Assembly (NCBI RefSeq): GCF_963678635.1
Contig: NC_087067.1
Span: forward strand, 29,810,403 to 29,874,402
Direction: 5' to 3'
Source of the DNA: Symsagittifera roscoffensis
Lineage: Eukaryota; Xenacoelomorpha; Acoela; Convolutidae
Length of the DNA stretch: 64,000 bases
A program made the position numbers and the translations under genes. Numbering within the stretch: position 1 is the stretch's first letter; every line of letters starts with the position of its first letter. The notes beneath the pieces are model-generated. The model was not told where the DNA came from, searched no databases, and saw nothing but the letters and a program-made list of their open reading frames with translations. Positions 55,319 to 64,000 of this stretch are shown piece by piece.

Positions 55319-56413
55319 CTAGTTTAAATTAACAAGTTCACACTCATTATCGGTATAGTCTCCTGGAATGTTATCATCACTAAAGTTGTGGATCTGGTAA
55401 GGTGAATGACAATCGTTATTTTCGTTGAAGGATTTTTCACTGTTCGAATTGTCACGCGGTTGAGAACTTTCATTGAAGTTTGACAAATGCTTGAATTCTT
55501 GTTGGGGATTTATGTCATTGAATTTGTTGTCTACTCTTGACCTATTCTTACTATAGTTATGGTGACTTCTGTTTGAATTCTCTCTTAATTGAAGCGAGTT
55601 ATAATTTTGCTCCTGTTGATCGTTATATTTAAAGCAATGGCTTATCGTGTGGCCTGACATGCAACACCAGTTGCAAAACATTGGGTTGTTTTGTTTGTTT
55701 CTATGCTCATGTGGATTATAGGCTGCGTTTATTTTATGATCCTTCATTAGTCCTGTTAACTCTTTCAGTTGATTCTTTATTCCCTCTATTTCCAATTTAT
55801 TTTCTATGCTACTAGATGCTGTTCCGATAAATTCACTACTTATTGCAAAACTTAAGTCTTTTGTAGCAATATGATCTTTTAATTGTTGCCAAGTTGCGGG
55901 TGGATTCTCAATTAGGAATTGATGAGCCTTTTGTTTCAAGCCTGGCGGGCTTAAGCCGCGTACAAAGAATTCCATTTTCTTTGCTGTTCTTTGATCATCA
56001 TTAAAAGTTGGATTAGGCCATCCACGGTCTACTGCGGTGCTTAATCTATGTATGTAGCTTTTAATGAATTCATCAGGTTGTCTTTTTATGTTTTCTGCTT
56101 CTATTCGTCTCCTATATTTATCCTTATCATCAGTGAATCTATCTATGAATTGATCTCTTATATCATTCCAAGGTAAGTTTGCTGCTAATCCCTGATACCA
56201 TTGAGCGGCTGGACCTCTTAATATTGAACCAAATAAGGCTCTTTGTCTGTTATCATATGCGTCTTGTTCGTCACCTGCATCTCCTGGTCTAGTGCCTAGG
56301 GAAAATGCTATCTTTTTCTCTACTATATCAAGAAAATCTCTTGCATCTTCATTCGGGTCTAAGCCGGTAAACTTTTCGAGAGCTAAATCTGGGTATGCTA
56401 CTACATTTGCCAT
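55319..56413 (-). CDS. Gag of the young LTR element
   Basis: 364 residues, starting MANVVAYPDLALEKFTGLDP. The capsid-like part (residues 10-190) contains LRGPAAQWYQGL and FIKSYIHRLSTAVDRGWP, typical of Gypsy retrotransposon Gag. A short coil-like helix occupies 205-225. One CCHC knuckle is present with C247, C250, H255 and C260 (CNWCCMSGHTISHC). The C-terminus is Asn/Ser-rich and acidic. The ORF is intact. It ends in AAT TTA AAC TAG, a slippery site at the stop, so the downstream protease is probably made by a -1 frameshift. Gag would form the particle and could be shared with, or served by, an autonomous relative. Confidence 0.9.
   Translation of the reverse strand: MANVVAYPDLALEKFTGLDPNEDARDFLDIVEKKIAFSLGTRPGDAGDEQDAYDNRQRALFGSILRGPAAQWYQGLAANLPWNDIRDQFIDRFTDDKDKYRRRIEAENIKRQPDEFIKSYIHRLSTAVDRGWPNPTFNDDQRTAKKMEFFVRGLSPPGLKQKAHQFLIENPPATWQQLKDHIATKDLSFAISSEFIGTASSSIENKLEIEGIKNQLKELTGLMKDHKINAAYNPHEHRNKQNNPMFCNWCCMSGHTISHCFKYNDQQEQNYNSLQLRENSNRSHHNYSKNRSRVDNKFNDINPQQEFKHLSNFNESSQPRDNSNSEKSFNENNDCHSPYQIHNFSDDNIPGDYTDNECELVNLN
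55322..55328 (-). promoter_or_regulatory. T TTA AAC -1 frameshift site at the end of gag
   Basis: The heptamer TTTAAAC is in the correct phase (gag codons TTA AAC, then the stop TAG). A -1 slip enters the frame of the protease through CTA GAT CAG. This heptamer is one of the most efficient known slippery sites. A TAG at 55,284-55,286, 12 codons on, would stop this frame in the present copy unless read through. I see no clear stimulatory stem just downstream. Confidence 0.7.
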
Positions 56414-56507
56414 TTTTGTTTAATTCACTCAATGTTTTGTTAACAATATATAAAGGGTTTTGGATGTGTTGTGTACTGATCAATTGTTCGGACTGAAATA
56501 ATTGTAT

Positions 56508-56792
56508 TTAAGTTACAATGAAGTTTGCTGGGTTCAATGAATACGAATTTTTGTTAGATAGATCAATAGTGCTATGGGGCTGATTAAGCTTTTTTAAGAT
56601 GGAAGTTACCTTTGGGGTATTGCTGCTGGAAAGAATGGTTAATTCGTGAATATTTTTGTGTGGGTGTTTGGACAAAATTGTGATTTGATCTTTTTGGATA
56701 TTGGTGATATACCAAATAATTTTTGTGGATTTATTTTTCAATTTTAGTTTTAATTTAAATGCTGTTGTATTTACTTGATAAAAGTTGGTCAT
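56508..56792 (-). CDS. Small accessory ORF B, paralogue of ORF A
   Basis: 94 residues starting MTNFYQVNTTAFKLKLKLKN, with the same IIWYITN and IL-x-KHP core as ORF A, then TP-x4-IL. The C-terminal halves have diverged (PHSTIDLSNKNSYSLNPANF here). It starts 182 bp after the end of ORF A, and gag starts 95 bp after its stop. Two retained, diverged copies in a young element suggest that both are expressed. No known family; could also be a duplicated domain that once was one protein. Confidence 0.55.
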   Translation of the reverse strand: MTNFYQVNTTAFKLKLKLKNKSTKIIWYITNIQKDQITILSKHPHKNIHELTILSSSNTPKVTSILKKLNQPHSTIDLSNKNSYSLNPANFIVT

Positions 56793-56973
56793 AGCATTTT
56801 ACATCCTTTTAGGGACATAAATATTTATCTAGGGAATGATAAACAATATGAAAAATATTTAAATTTTTCTTATGAACTTGTTATTATTTTTAATTTTTGT
56901 TAAGGAAAATTTTGTGTTTTTAATTAAAAATGATTAAAATGCAAGTAGTTTTGTGCTTGGGTATATTATGATA

Positions 56974-57249
56974 TCAGAAAGCAATCGGGAGTGAAGCAAT
57001 TAATCGCTCTTCCGGTATACAAATTATGTTATTTGGTATTTTTATTTGCTGAAGAATTGTGTCAATTTCTGGAGTATATCGACGAAAGAAGACGTATAAT
57101 TCGTTTTTATCTTCGTTAGGGTGTTTTGCTAATATACTAATATGATCTTTTTCAGTGTTAGTGATATACCATATGATATTAGAGACTTTATTTCCTAATT
57201 TGAGTTTTAAATTTGTTGTACTGACGTCAATTTTAAAATGTGTTGACAT
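56974..57249 (-). CDS. Small accessory ORF A, paralogue of ORF B
   Basis: 91 residues starting MSTHFKIDVSTTNLKLKLGN. The core KLKL-x-NK-x3-IIWYITN-x2-KD-x-I-x-IL-x-KHP, followed four residues later by EL, is shared with the next ORF (about 23 of 37 residues identical). A mixed beta-like pattern with no membrane segment, no zinc motif and no signal peptide. No family recognised. It is the first ORF after the long leader of the LTR element, on the element's coding strand, about 560 bp before gag. The duplication and full open frames suggest a real protein, perhaps a regulator or Gag helper, but this is inference. Confidence 0.55.
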   Translation of the reverse strand: MSTHFKIDVSTTNLKLKLGNKVSNIIWYITNTEKDHISILAKHPNEDKNELYVFFRRYTPEIDTILQQIKIPNNIICIPEERLIASLPIAF

Positions 57250-59593
57250 TAATTTTTACGATGTTTGTTTTCTTTTTCTTAAGCAAAGTTGTACTACTTA
57301 AATAGTATGTTTTAAAGTAATGAAAACCTCTTAGGAATTATTGAATATTAACAAAGGTTATTAATAATAAGATAAGAAAATAAAAAAATTTCTTTGGAAA
57401 AAAATTTTTCTAAAATTTTTTCTAAGTTTTTCAAGTTTTTTATTCGCTGAAAGTTTAACTGAAACCTGAAACTTTGTTCAAGTGAAGTTTTGTTGATGCT
57501 ATGGTATGGTTAACAATATAACTATATGCCTTTATTGGTTATTATTGGTTCAAAACTTAATTTTTTTGTTAAAAATTTAAAGAAAATTTTTTGACTGAAA
57601 CGATAATCTGAAACCTGAAACTATGGTAGCTGAAGTTGAGTTTTTTTTTTAATCTTAAAATTTTCTATACGCTTTATTATATCTGGTTTTTGCTTTATCT
57701 TGCAAAAAAATTCGAGAAAACCGAATCTTTTGATATCTTGAACTTAGTTTTTGAAAACTCAAACCTAAAACTCTTAAACTCTCTCAAACTCGGTGCATGA
57801 AAATAAAAAAATGGTTTTTGATAGCTGGCTTAGTGTAAATTAGAATTTTGAACAGGTTTGTAACTTCAAAATCAAAAATTTGTTTGCGGAAACCTAAGTT
57901 TTTGGGGCTGAAACTATGATTTCTAGAACTGAAACTATGCTTTGACCACTTGGTTTTAGAGTTTTGAGATTGAAAATTTAGGTTGGTCTCCCTGATATAT
58001 TTCTATTCCAGCAATAAAATTGCCAAAAAGATGAAAATTTTAGCCTAAAACGACGATTTTAGTTTTCTGAAACTATAAGTTTGAGGGCTCAAACTAACAC
58101 CTTCTAGAAGTTTTTTGAGTTTAAAAATTTGTTAGTGCATTAAAGATTCTTATTATCTTTCAATATTTCACAAAAATTTTTCTCGGGAAGCAAGATTTTT
58201 GGTTCTGAAACCAAAAACACCAATTCTGAAACGTACGTTTCAGCCTTAGGAACCAACATTTAAAATTGGTTTGGTGGGTTTTAACACCGTTAGTTTTCTT
58301 TAGAAAGTCAAAATTCGGCGTTCGGAGCTCAATTTTGAGACCAAAAACTCAATTTTTGTGTTCTGAAACCTGAAACTAACAAAAACGTACCATTTAAGAC
58401 CAGGTGTTTGACTTATGGTATCCAAATTTGGGTTTGACTAGTTCAATTTTTGCTGTTTTACCCGAATCCGTTTACAGAAACTTGAAATTTTGACCGGAAA
58501 CTATACTTATTTTAACTGAAACGTTTGGACCTATAACTGAAACCTAGACTGAAACCAAAAATTTTGGCTGGTAAAAATCAATTTTTTAGTGCTTATGCTA
58601 TCATATGAAACCTATTTTATCAATATAAAGTGGATGTGTCAGTGTTTTAAACTTAGTTTTTGTTGTGAAACCTGATATTTTTGTGCTGAAACTAAAACTT
58701 GGTGTTTGGTGTTATGTGGTTAACGTTTAAGATTGGTTTTAGTGCGTAATCTTATTGTTTATTAGGTGTATATTTAAACTGTGTTAAAAAAAACTAATAA
58801 TTTATTAAAAAACACCCAAATCCGTTCCTTCCTTCGTGGTTTTTGTTATTTTCTTCCTTAGTTTCAGTAATTGGTAGTTTTACTGATGGATGATTTAGGT
58901 TTAAGTTATGTTAAGGTGGATAGAATTAAAATTAGTTTAAGAAAAAATGAGGATAAGCCTCGAGAAATGATGAAGGATTAGAATAAATAGCAACAAGCGT
59001 GGATGATTTGAGATAATGTGATGAAGAATTCAATTTATCATACAATTTAGGGTACTCTTAGATCGCACATATGACCACTTAACCCCCTCGAAAAAATAAA
59101 TGAAGATATTTAATAAGTTTTTGAGCACTTTAGTTTAATACAGAATTTCGTTAATTTTAGTGATGATAACTTTAAACTGAAGTTTCGGCAAAACTTTAGT
59201 GGATTACTGGACAAAACGTGTATATCTTACTAGCGGACTTAGGCAGAGAACGATTCTTTCAGAAATTTTATATATTATTATAATAATAGATAATAGTTAA
59301 GTTCATGAGCTAATATCAGTTAGAAAGCCGTCTAATAGACCTCGAGATGGAGGGATATCGTGGGCGACTGCTAGCGCAGGGGATGCATTTCGCAAGAACC
59401 CTACCAGGAATATCTGTCAAGTAGAAGACAATGAAATTGTGTTTCTATCGAAAGATACCCATTGTCTCTGGCTTTTTGAGGTTGAAAACTAATCTGACAA
59501 ATACTCACAGATCCTAAGAATATTATATTTTTTGAAATTTAAAAGCTGTTTCTAGTTTGTTGGAAAAAGAATTTCTTAAGGAGTAGTTCTCTG
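57250..59593 (-). other. Long untranslated leader of the LTR element
   Basis: About 2.3 kb from the primer-binding site to the first ORF, unusually long. It contains the CTGAAAC array and otherwise AT-rich sequence with stops in every frame. It may hold packaging signals or an internal regulatory element. Confidence 0.6.
57459..58692. repeat. Array of CTGAAAC motifs in the element leader
   Basis: Sixteen exact CTGAAAC heptamers on the plus strand (GTTTCAG in the element's sense), at 57459, 57466, 57595, 57608, 57615, 57908, 57929, 58067, 58205, 58226, 58363, 58370, 58515, 58536, 58548 and 58686. One inverted copy at 58237 makes an 18-bp perfect palindrome at 58,226-58,243. Several are direct doublets CTGAAACCTGAAAC. 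Near matches (CGGAAAC, CTAAAAC, GTGAAACC) fill the gaps. It lies between the primer-binding site and the first ORF. Confidence 0.85.
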
Positions 59594-59607
59594 CTGCGGT
59601 CGCACCA
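59594..59607 (-). promoter_or_regulatory. tRNA primer-binding site
   Basis: Minus strand TGGTGCGACCGCAG, complementary to a tRNA 3' end CTGCGGTCGCACCA. It lies 1-2 bases from the LTR, as expected for minus-strand cDNA priming. I cannot name the tRNA with certainty. Confidence 0.8.
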
Positions 59608-59608
59608 G

Positions 59609-60767
59609 TTTTACTAAGCGCTCATTGCTGGTTGAATGCTTAGTAATTTTATCCTAAATTATAAGTCTCACCTTAGATCGTCAAATTGTCTTGACAAAAA
59701 TTAGAGTAGAAACAATAGTTAGAAAAGGTATGAATTAATTAGTTGGTTAGATACAGAGCACTGGGTTATTAGATTATATAAATGAATCGAACAGCTTAAA
59801 GAAATATACCTATGAGGGGAGGTTGAGCTAATCTTATTTTGTTCATCAATATTTTATCTTCTTACTAAGGTCGGTGGCTGATTAGTATGTATGGTTGCCC
59901 TTGATGTTTGTCCAAGTCAGCACTTCTGGTTGGGTCGTCTGAATCGTCTTGCCGTAGTCCTTTGGGTACTTGTAGTCCAGACTTCCTCGGGGGTGCGTAT
60001 CTCGAGTATCTCGATTTATAATTTTTCAAATCAAACTTAAACTGAGAATTTATTCTCTTTTTTTAAATGAAAAGGGCTAGATTAATTTTAGTGTTAGGGC
60101 AGAAAAGAAAAATTATTTATTTTTAAAAGATTTGACTGAAGAGAAATGACTTGCTGCTGACTGAGCAAAATGAAACACTGAAGATTTCAGGCCAGTCCTT
60201 TTGCTCGTAAGCATAAACCGGCGGCTGATTCAATCTTTAATTATTCAGGTTTCACCTGCTCCTTTGTTCTCCCTTTTTAATAAGGGAATTTTCAACTAGT
60301 TTTTTTTTGATTTTTTCAAATCAAATATCTTCAACTTATTAGTCCCCTTTGATAAAAACCGCAGCCTTCAGTTTGTCTTATTAAAAATTCATATTACTCT
60401 CTCTGATGCATCATATTGCAGGTGCACCTCTGCTTAATCAAAGCAAGGAGAATTTCAGTGCAGCCGGCAAGACTGCTAAATATTTATCCAGTTTGTTTCA
60501 AGTTAAGTTAAAAGGGACGTATTAATAATCGCCGCCCTTTTAAAATATTGAGCATGAAAAAATGAGAAAAATTGGACAAGTATTTAAAAAGGAGTGGATT
60601 TTCAAAACAAGATTTTATAGTCCTAATAAGAGTAAATCAGTCAATATCTGATTTAGTGAAAAGAGGCTTTAATTTAAATGGCACGCTCCAATTTAGAATT
60701 GGGTCGTTAAATAAACAATTAAGACAATGGTCTTTTGTTTGTGTGTGTAGTATTTCGCAATAATACA
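59609..60767 (-). repeat. 5' LTR
   Basis: Begins on the minus strand near TGTATTATTGCG (60,767) and ends in CTTAGTAAAA at 59,609, one base before the primer-binding site. Exact termini are ambiguous by 2-3 bases because target and LTR ends share sequence. I found only one difference from the other LTR (position 60,763 a versus 51,906 c). Confidence 0.92.
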
Positions 60768-63700
60768 ACATTTCAAAGAAAACAATCGAAAAACAATTCG
60801 AAAACTAAATTCATGACGATAAAATCGGTTGAACTTCTTCAGTAGTTACGATAGAGATTTTCTTATAAATAAAGCCCGATAACGAAAAAAATGGATCAAT
60901 AAGAATTTTGAAAGTGGATCAATAATAGTTTTATTTTTATTTATTCAAACAACAGTTCATTCACAGTTTTTGCCTTTACGCCATTAGCGTTTTCGCCTCT
61001 GCTGAAAATCAGAAGAGAAAATAAATTATCTTCCTCTAAGCAAATTATTTTGAATTGAAATTGTGCAGAAATAAAAATTTAAACCGCAAAAATCAAATTC
61101 CCGCATGATTTTTCAGATCGTTTTTCATACCCAAACAAAAACCTGAAAGAACTGTCTTCTATTCGTTAATCGACACTGAAAAATAAAATTCATTCCAATC
61201 AGATTTCATAAAGTTTTATGACCCAAGATAAAATTTTGGATTCATTACGAGGCCAAGCTTTACACTGGATGAGCGCACCATTTGATGTTTGAATAGAGTG
61301 GAATAGAGAGACAAGTCATTACACTTATTAAAAATTTTTGTCGTAACGATCAATGCAAATGAAAAGACAAAGATAGCGTTCAAAAAAAAAAGAAATTTTT
61401 TCAATGTGTTTTTTTAACCGTAATAACAGATAAAAATCAGTTTCGGAAAGTTTTTGTTGTATGTAAGAATTTTCAGATAGTGCTTATCATGTATGCATTT
61501 CGTTAAACAAAAAAACCCGAATTACAAAATCTGATTTTTTTAATGAGTCACCCAGTTATACGTAATAAACGATTTGAAATTTTTTGGAGAAAAGAAAAAA
61601 TCAACTTTGGCGAATCATTTCATATGGTTGCGGATGTAATGTGTGTGGGATCCCTGTTTATATTGACAAAATTTTTAGTAATCAGCAAAAAAACCTTATA
61701 AATACATTGGTTTGTGCAGTAGACTAATGAAGCTAAACGAGTTGCTTGGCCTACGAGATTTCATTATTTTACTCTGCAACAGGAAAGTATGTAGGAAAGT
61801 ATTTGTGTGAAAGTATTTTTAAATAACCATGAAAATATTTTTGGCAAATTTTTTTCTTATCTTACAATTTTTTGCCAGATAGTTCCCTACCTTATAACAT
61901 TCTTAGAGCCTTTTTGGTAAGAAATGTGAAAAACTTATAAGAAAAGTTCTACGACAGCCACTTTGGCGCAGCCCGGTTAAAAAAACTAAGCAGATTTTTT
62001 TTTCAACTTCGACCGCTCCTACTTGGTTTGTTCTGAACATTTTGAAGTATGGTTTAATTTAGTTCATCGTTTGTTGGAACGATGACAGTTCGTCGCATTT
62101 ATTAAATTCAAGATTCCGTGCCTAGTAGTTTAAAAATTGCAACGTTTTTAGTTTCCCAGTTTTTTGTGAATTCAAATTAATGAAAATGAAGATAAAACGT
62201 AACAAGTCACAAAGTCGATTATAGAAAATCGCATCAATCGATTATAGAAAAATTTGCTCAAAAATTTGTTTTTTTTGCCATTTGCCCGATGTAATTATTA
62301 ATCTGCTTTTGTATAAAATTGAAATTGAAAAAATAGTTTATCGCCCGTAGAGCTTTTAATTTTTTTTTCTGTAGAGGAAAAACAAAAAAAAATATGGACT
62401 CGTTCCTCGTCTCTTAGAAAGCGAAATCAGTTTTGAAACAAAGTCATCCATTCCTTTTAGCAACTTGATTTCACTATGACTTCAAAACAATACATAAGTC
62501 AAATCGCAAAACAAATCCAGTTTGAGCTTGATTACTTTTTTAGAGTCTTTCTAACCATGAAAATGCAAGAGAAGAAAAGATGTGTTTTTATTTTATTCAT
62601 TTAGACTAAAAATTTTAGTTTTGTAGTGAATTCATTTCGTCATGAGTTTAAGAATCAGAAAACTGCGGGCTAAAATCTAGTAGAAAATTCAACTTGCCAA
62701 AGTCGTTGATTGTCGATATAAAAAAATCAGGTTGAGTGCATGATATGAGTGAGTTTCCAATGACGAAATTGAGTGAGAATATTTCACGACTTATTTCTTG
62801 TGTGAGAAATTTTAGATCAAAACCTTTCAGGTCAAAATTTATTTGCAAGCCTTCGGCAAAATAATTTCATTCCAATAAAAGCAGTGCAAAAACAGCATTT
62901 TTATAAAAGTACTCAAGGCCATTAACAGTTTGAAAATTTGATTCTAACGATTAACTTGGGTGCGGTGGATTTGAGGAAAATGATTTTTAGTAGATTTTTG
63001 AGGTTTTATAGATTGACTGTTCATGTTCATATTAATTTGAAATTAAAACTAGAAACAATTAAAAAGACAAATCCCTAGTAAATTCTCTTTAATTGTCGTT
63101 AGTAGAATCAATATAGTCGTTTTTAACTCATTTGTAGTTTTTCTAAGGACAACCGTTACAATTTTTTTGCAAAGAAGAATTACAAGTTTTACAGTTTAAG
63201 ACATAACAGAAGAGAGAAAGCGGTAATTTGTCAATCATTCAAAAATAAAAATGTGAAGAAAAAAGAACAGCATTATGTAACCAGACAAGCTTTATCAAGT
63301 ATTTGTCATAAAAATATTCTCACACTATGGATTATCAAATTGCTCTGTTTTATACTGGGTTTAATTTGTAAAATTTTCTTAATCAAAAATTAAACAAACC
63401 TTATTTTACTTGACAAGAACAGAAACAGATAAAATGTTATGGAATCAAAACATAGTCAGCATAAGTTGAAATAAGAAATTGTCATTGAACTTGATAAACA
63501 TTTTTTTCGGGTTTCGAAGAAAAAATACATCTTTTTTTAGAGTTTTTTACATTTCAAGGTTTTTTCGGATCTTTTCCATAAAGCAAAAAGCAGGAAAATG
63601 TCCTAGCTTGGTTGACACTTTACAGAAACAAAAAAGAGCAAAATTACTTCCTTCTTGTATTGAGCATCATTTTACAAATTTGTGTTAGTTGTCAGAACAA

Positions 63701-64000
63701 GTGTATCAGACTTTTTATTGTTGTATATTTTACAGATATCATTCTCTTTGAAAATGAGACCGTTTTAAAATGAAATGAAATGACCCGAGTAAAAAAATAC
63801 AACAATCAAAACGAAACGAGACGCTTCTGAAACGAGGCAGTTTGTTGAAAAGTTAAAATTCTAGAGCATGCTCTATGGAAAACAGTCACTACTTCATTTT
63901 CAGCCTGAAAGCACAATTTTAAATTCAAAAACGAAGCCAAATAGCAATGAAATTCAAAAGTTTTTAGAAAAAAAAACTTGTTCATACTATGTCTTGTAGC
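60768..64000. other. AT-rich flank, nothing recognised
   Basis: 3.2 kb with only short ORFs of low-complexity composition. No repeat matching the rest of the window, no RNA gene and no transposon motif seen. Confidence 0.6.

Larger units (their letters stand above)
50752..60767 (-). mobile_element. Young LTR retrotransposon, probably non-autonomous (gag-pro only)
   Basis: Bounded by two 1,159-bp LTRs at a constant offset of 8,857 bp. The flanks share acatt (50,749-50,753 region and right after 60,767), a 5-bp target duplication within a shared aacattt. A primer-binding site touches the right LTR and a polypurine tract touches the left one, so the element reads on the minus strand. Coding order: two small related ORFs, Gag, protease, then about 1.9 kb without recognisable coding, and a 229-codon ORF. 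No RT, RNase H or integrase motif is seen. The near identity of the LTRs means a recent insertion. Confidence 0.9.

Overview
The window looks like nuclear DNA of an invertebrate animal: no bacterial operons, no tRNA or rRNA genes, and no intact host gene that I can support. Almost all recognisable content is mobile-element sequence in different stages of decay. The species cannot be told from the sequence alone.

Layout. (1) Positions 1-11,280 are GC-richer than the rest and carry Ty3/Gypsy-type coding sequence on the minus strand. Reading from right to left these are gag with two CCHC knuckles, protease, reverse transcriptase (YVDD), RNase H, a linker, integrase (HHCC + DDE), an acidic region and a macrodomain-like ORF. 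Left of a non-coding spacer lies another minus-strand ORF set: a predicted coiled coil followed by an SGNH/GDSL-hydrolase-like domain that runs off the window edge. Many frameshifts and stops suggest a dead or dying copy. (2) Positions 11,480-37,138 are a four-unit tandem array (5.1, 6.8, 6.9 and 6.9 kb). Each unit starts with a hairpin and a duplicated, structured module whose stems show paired (compensatory) changes, a candidate non-coding RNA. A tract dense in the 8-mer CGGAGGGT follows, and then a decayed minus-strand gene. (3) Positions 37.6-43.8 kb hold a decayed plus-strand DNA polymerase B of Polinton/Maverick type. Its C-terminal half is tandemly duplicated and it is interrupted by an A/T-rich inverted repeat. 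(4) Positions 43.9-48.65 kb hold a second, much older minus-strand Gypsy remnant. (5) Positions 50,752-60,767 are a young LTR retrotransposon on the minus strand. It has nearly identical 1.16-kb LTRs, a primer-binding site, a polypurine tract and a 5-bp target duplication. It encodes two related small proteins, Gag, a protease placed behind a T TTA AAC slippery site, and an unrecognised 229-residue basic protein. I see no reverse transcriptase or integrase, so it is probably non-autonomous. Its long leader contains 16 direct and one inverted copy of CTGAAAC. (6) The flanks 48.65-50.75 kb and 60.77-64 kb are AT-rich with no gene that I can support.

The most unusual signals are the covarying RNA-like module in the array, the CTGAAAC array with the twin small ORFs in the LTR element, and the macrodomain and SGNH domains linked to Gypsy-type sequence.
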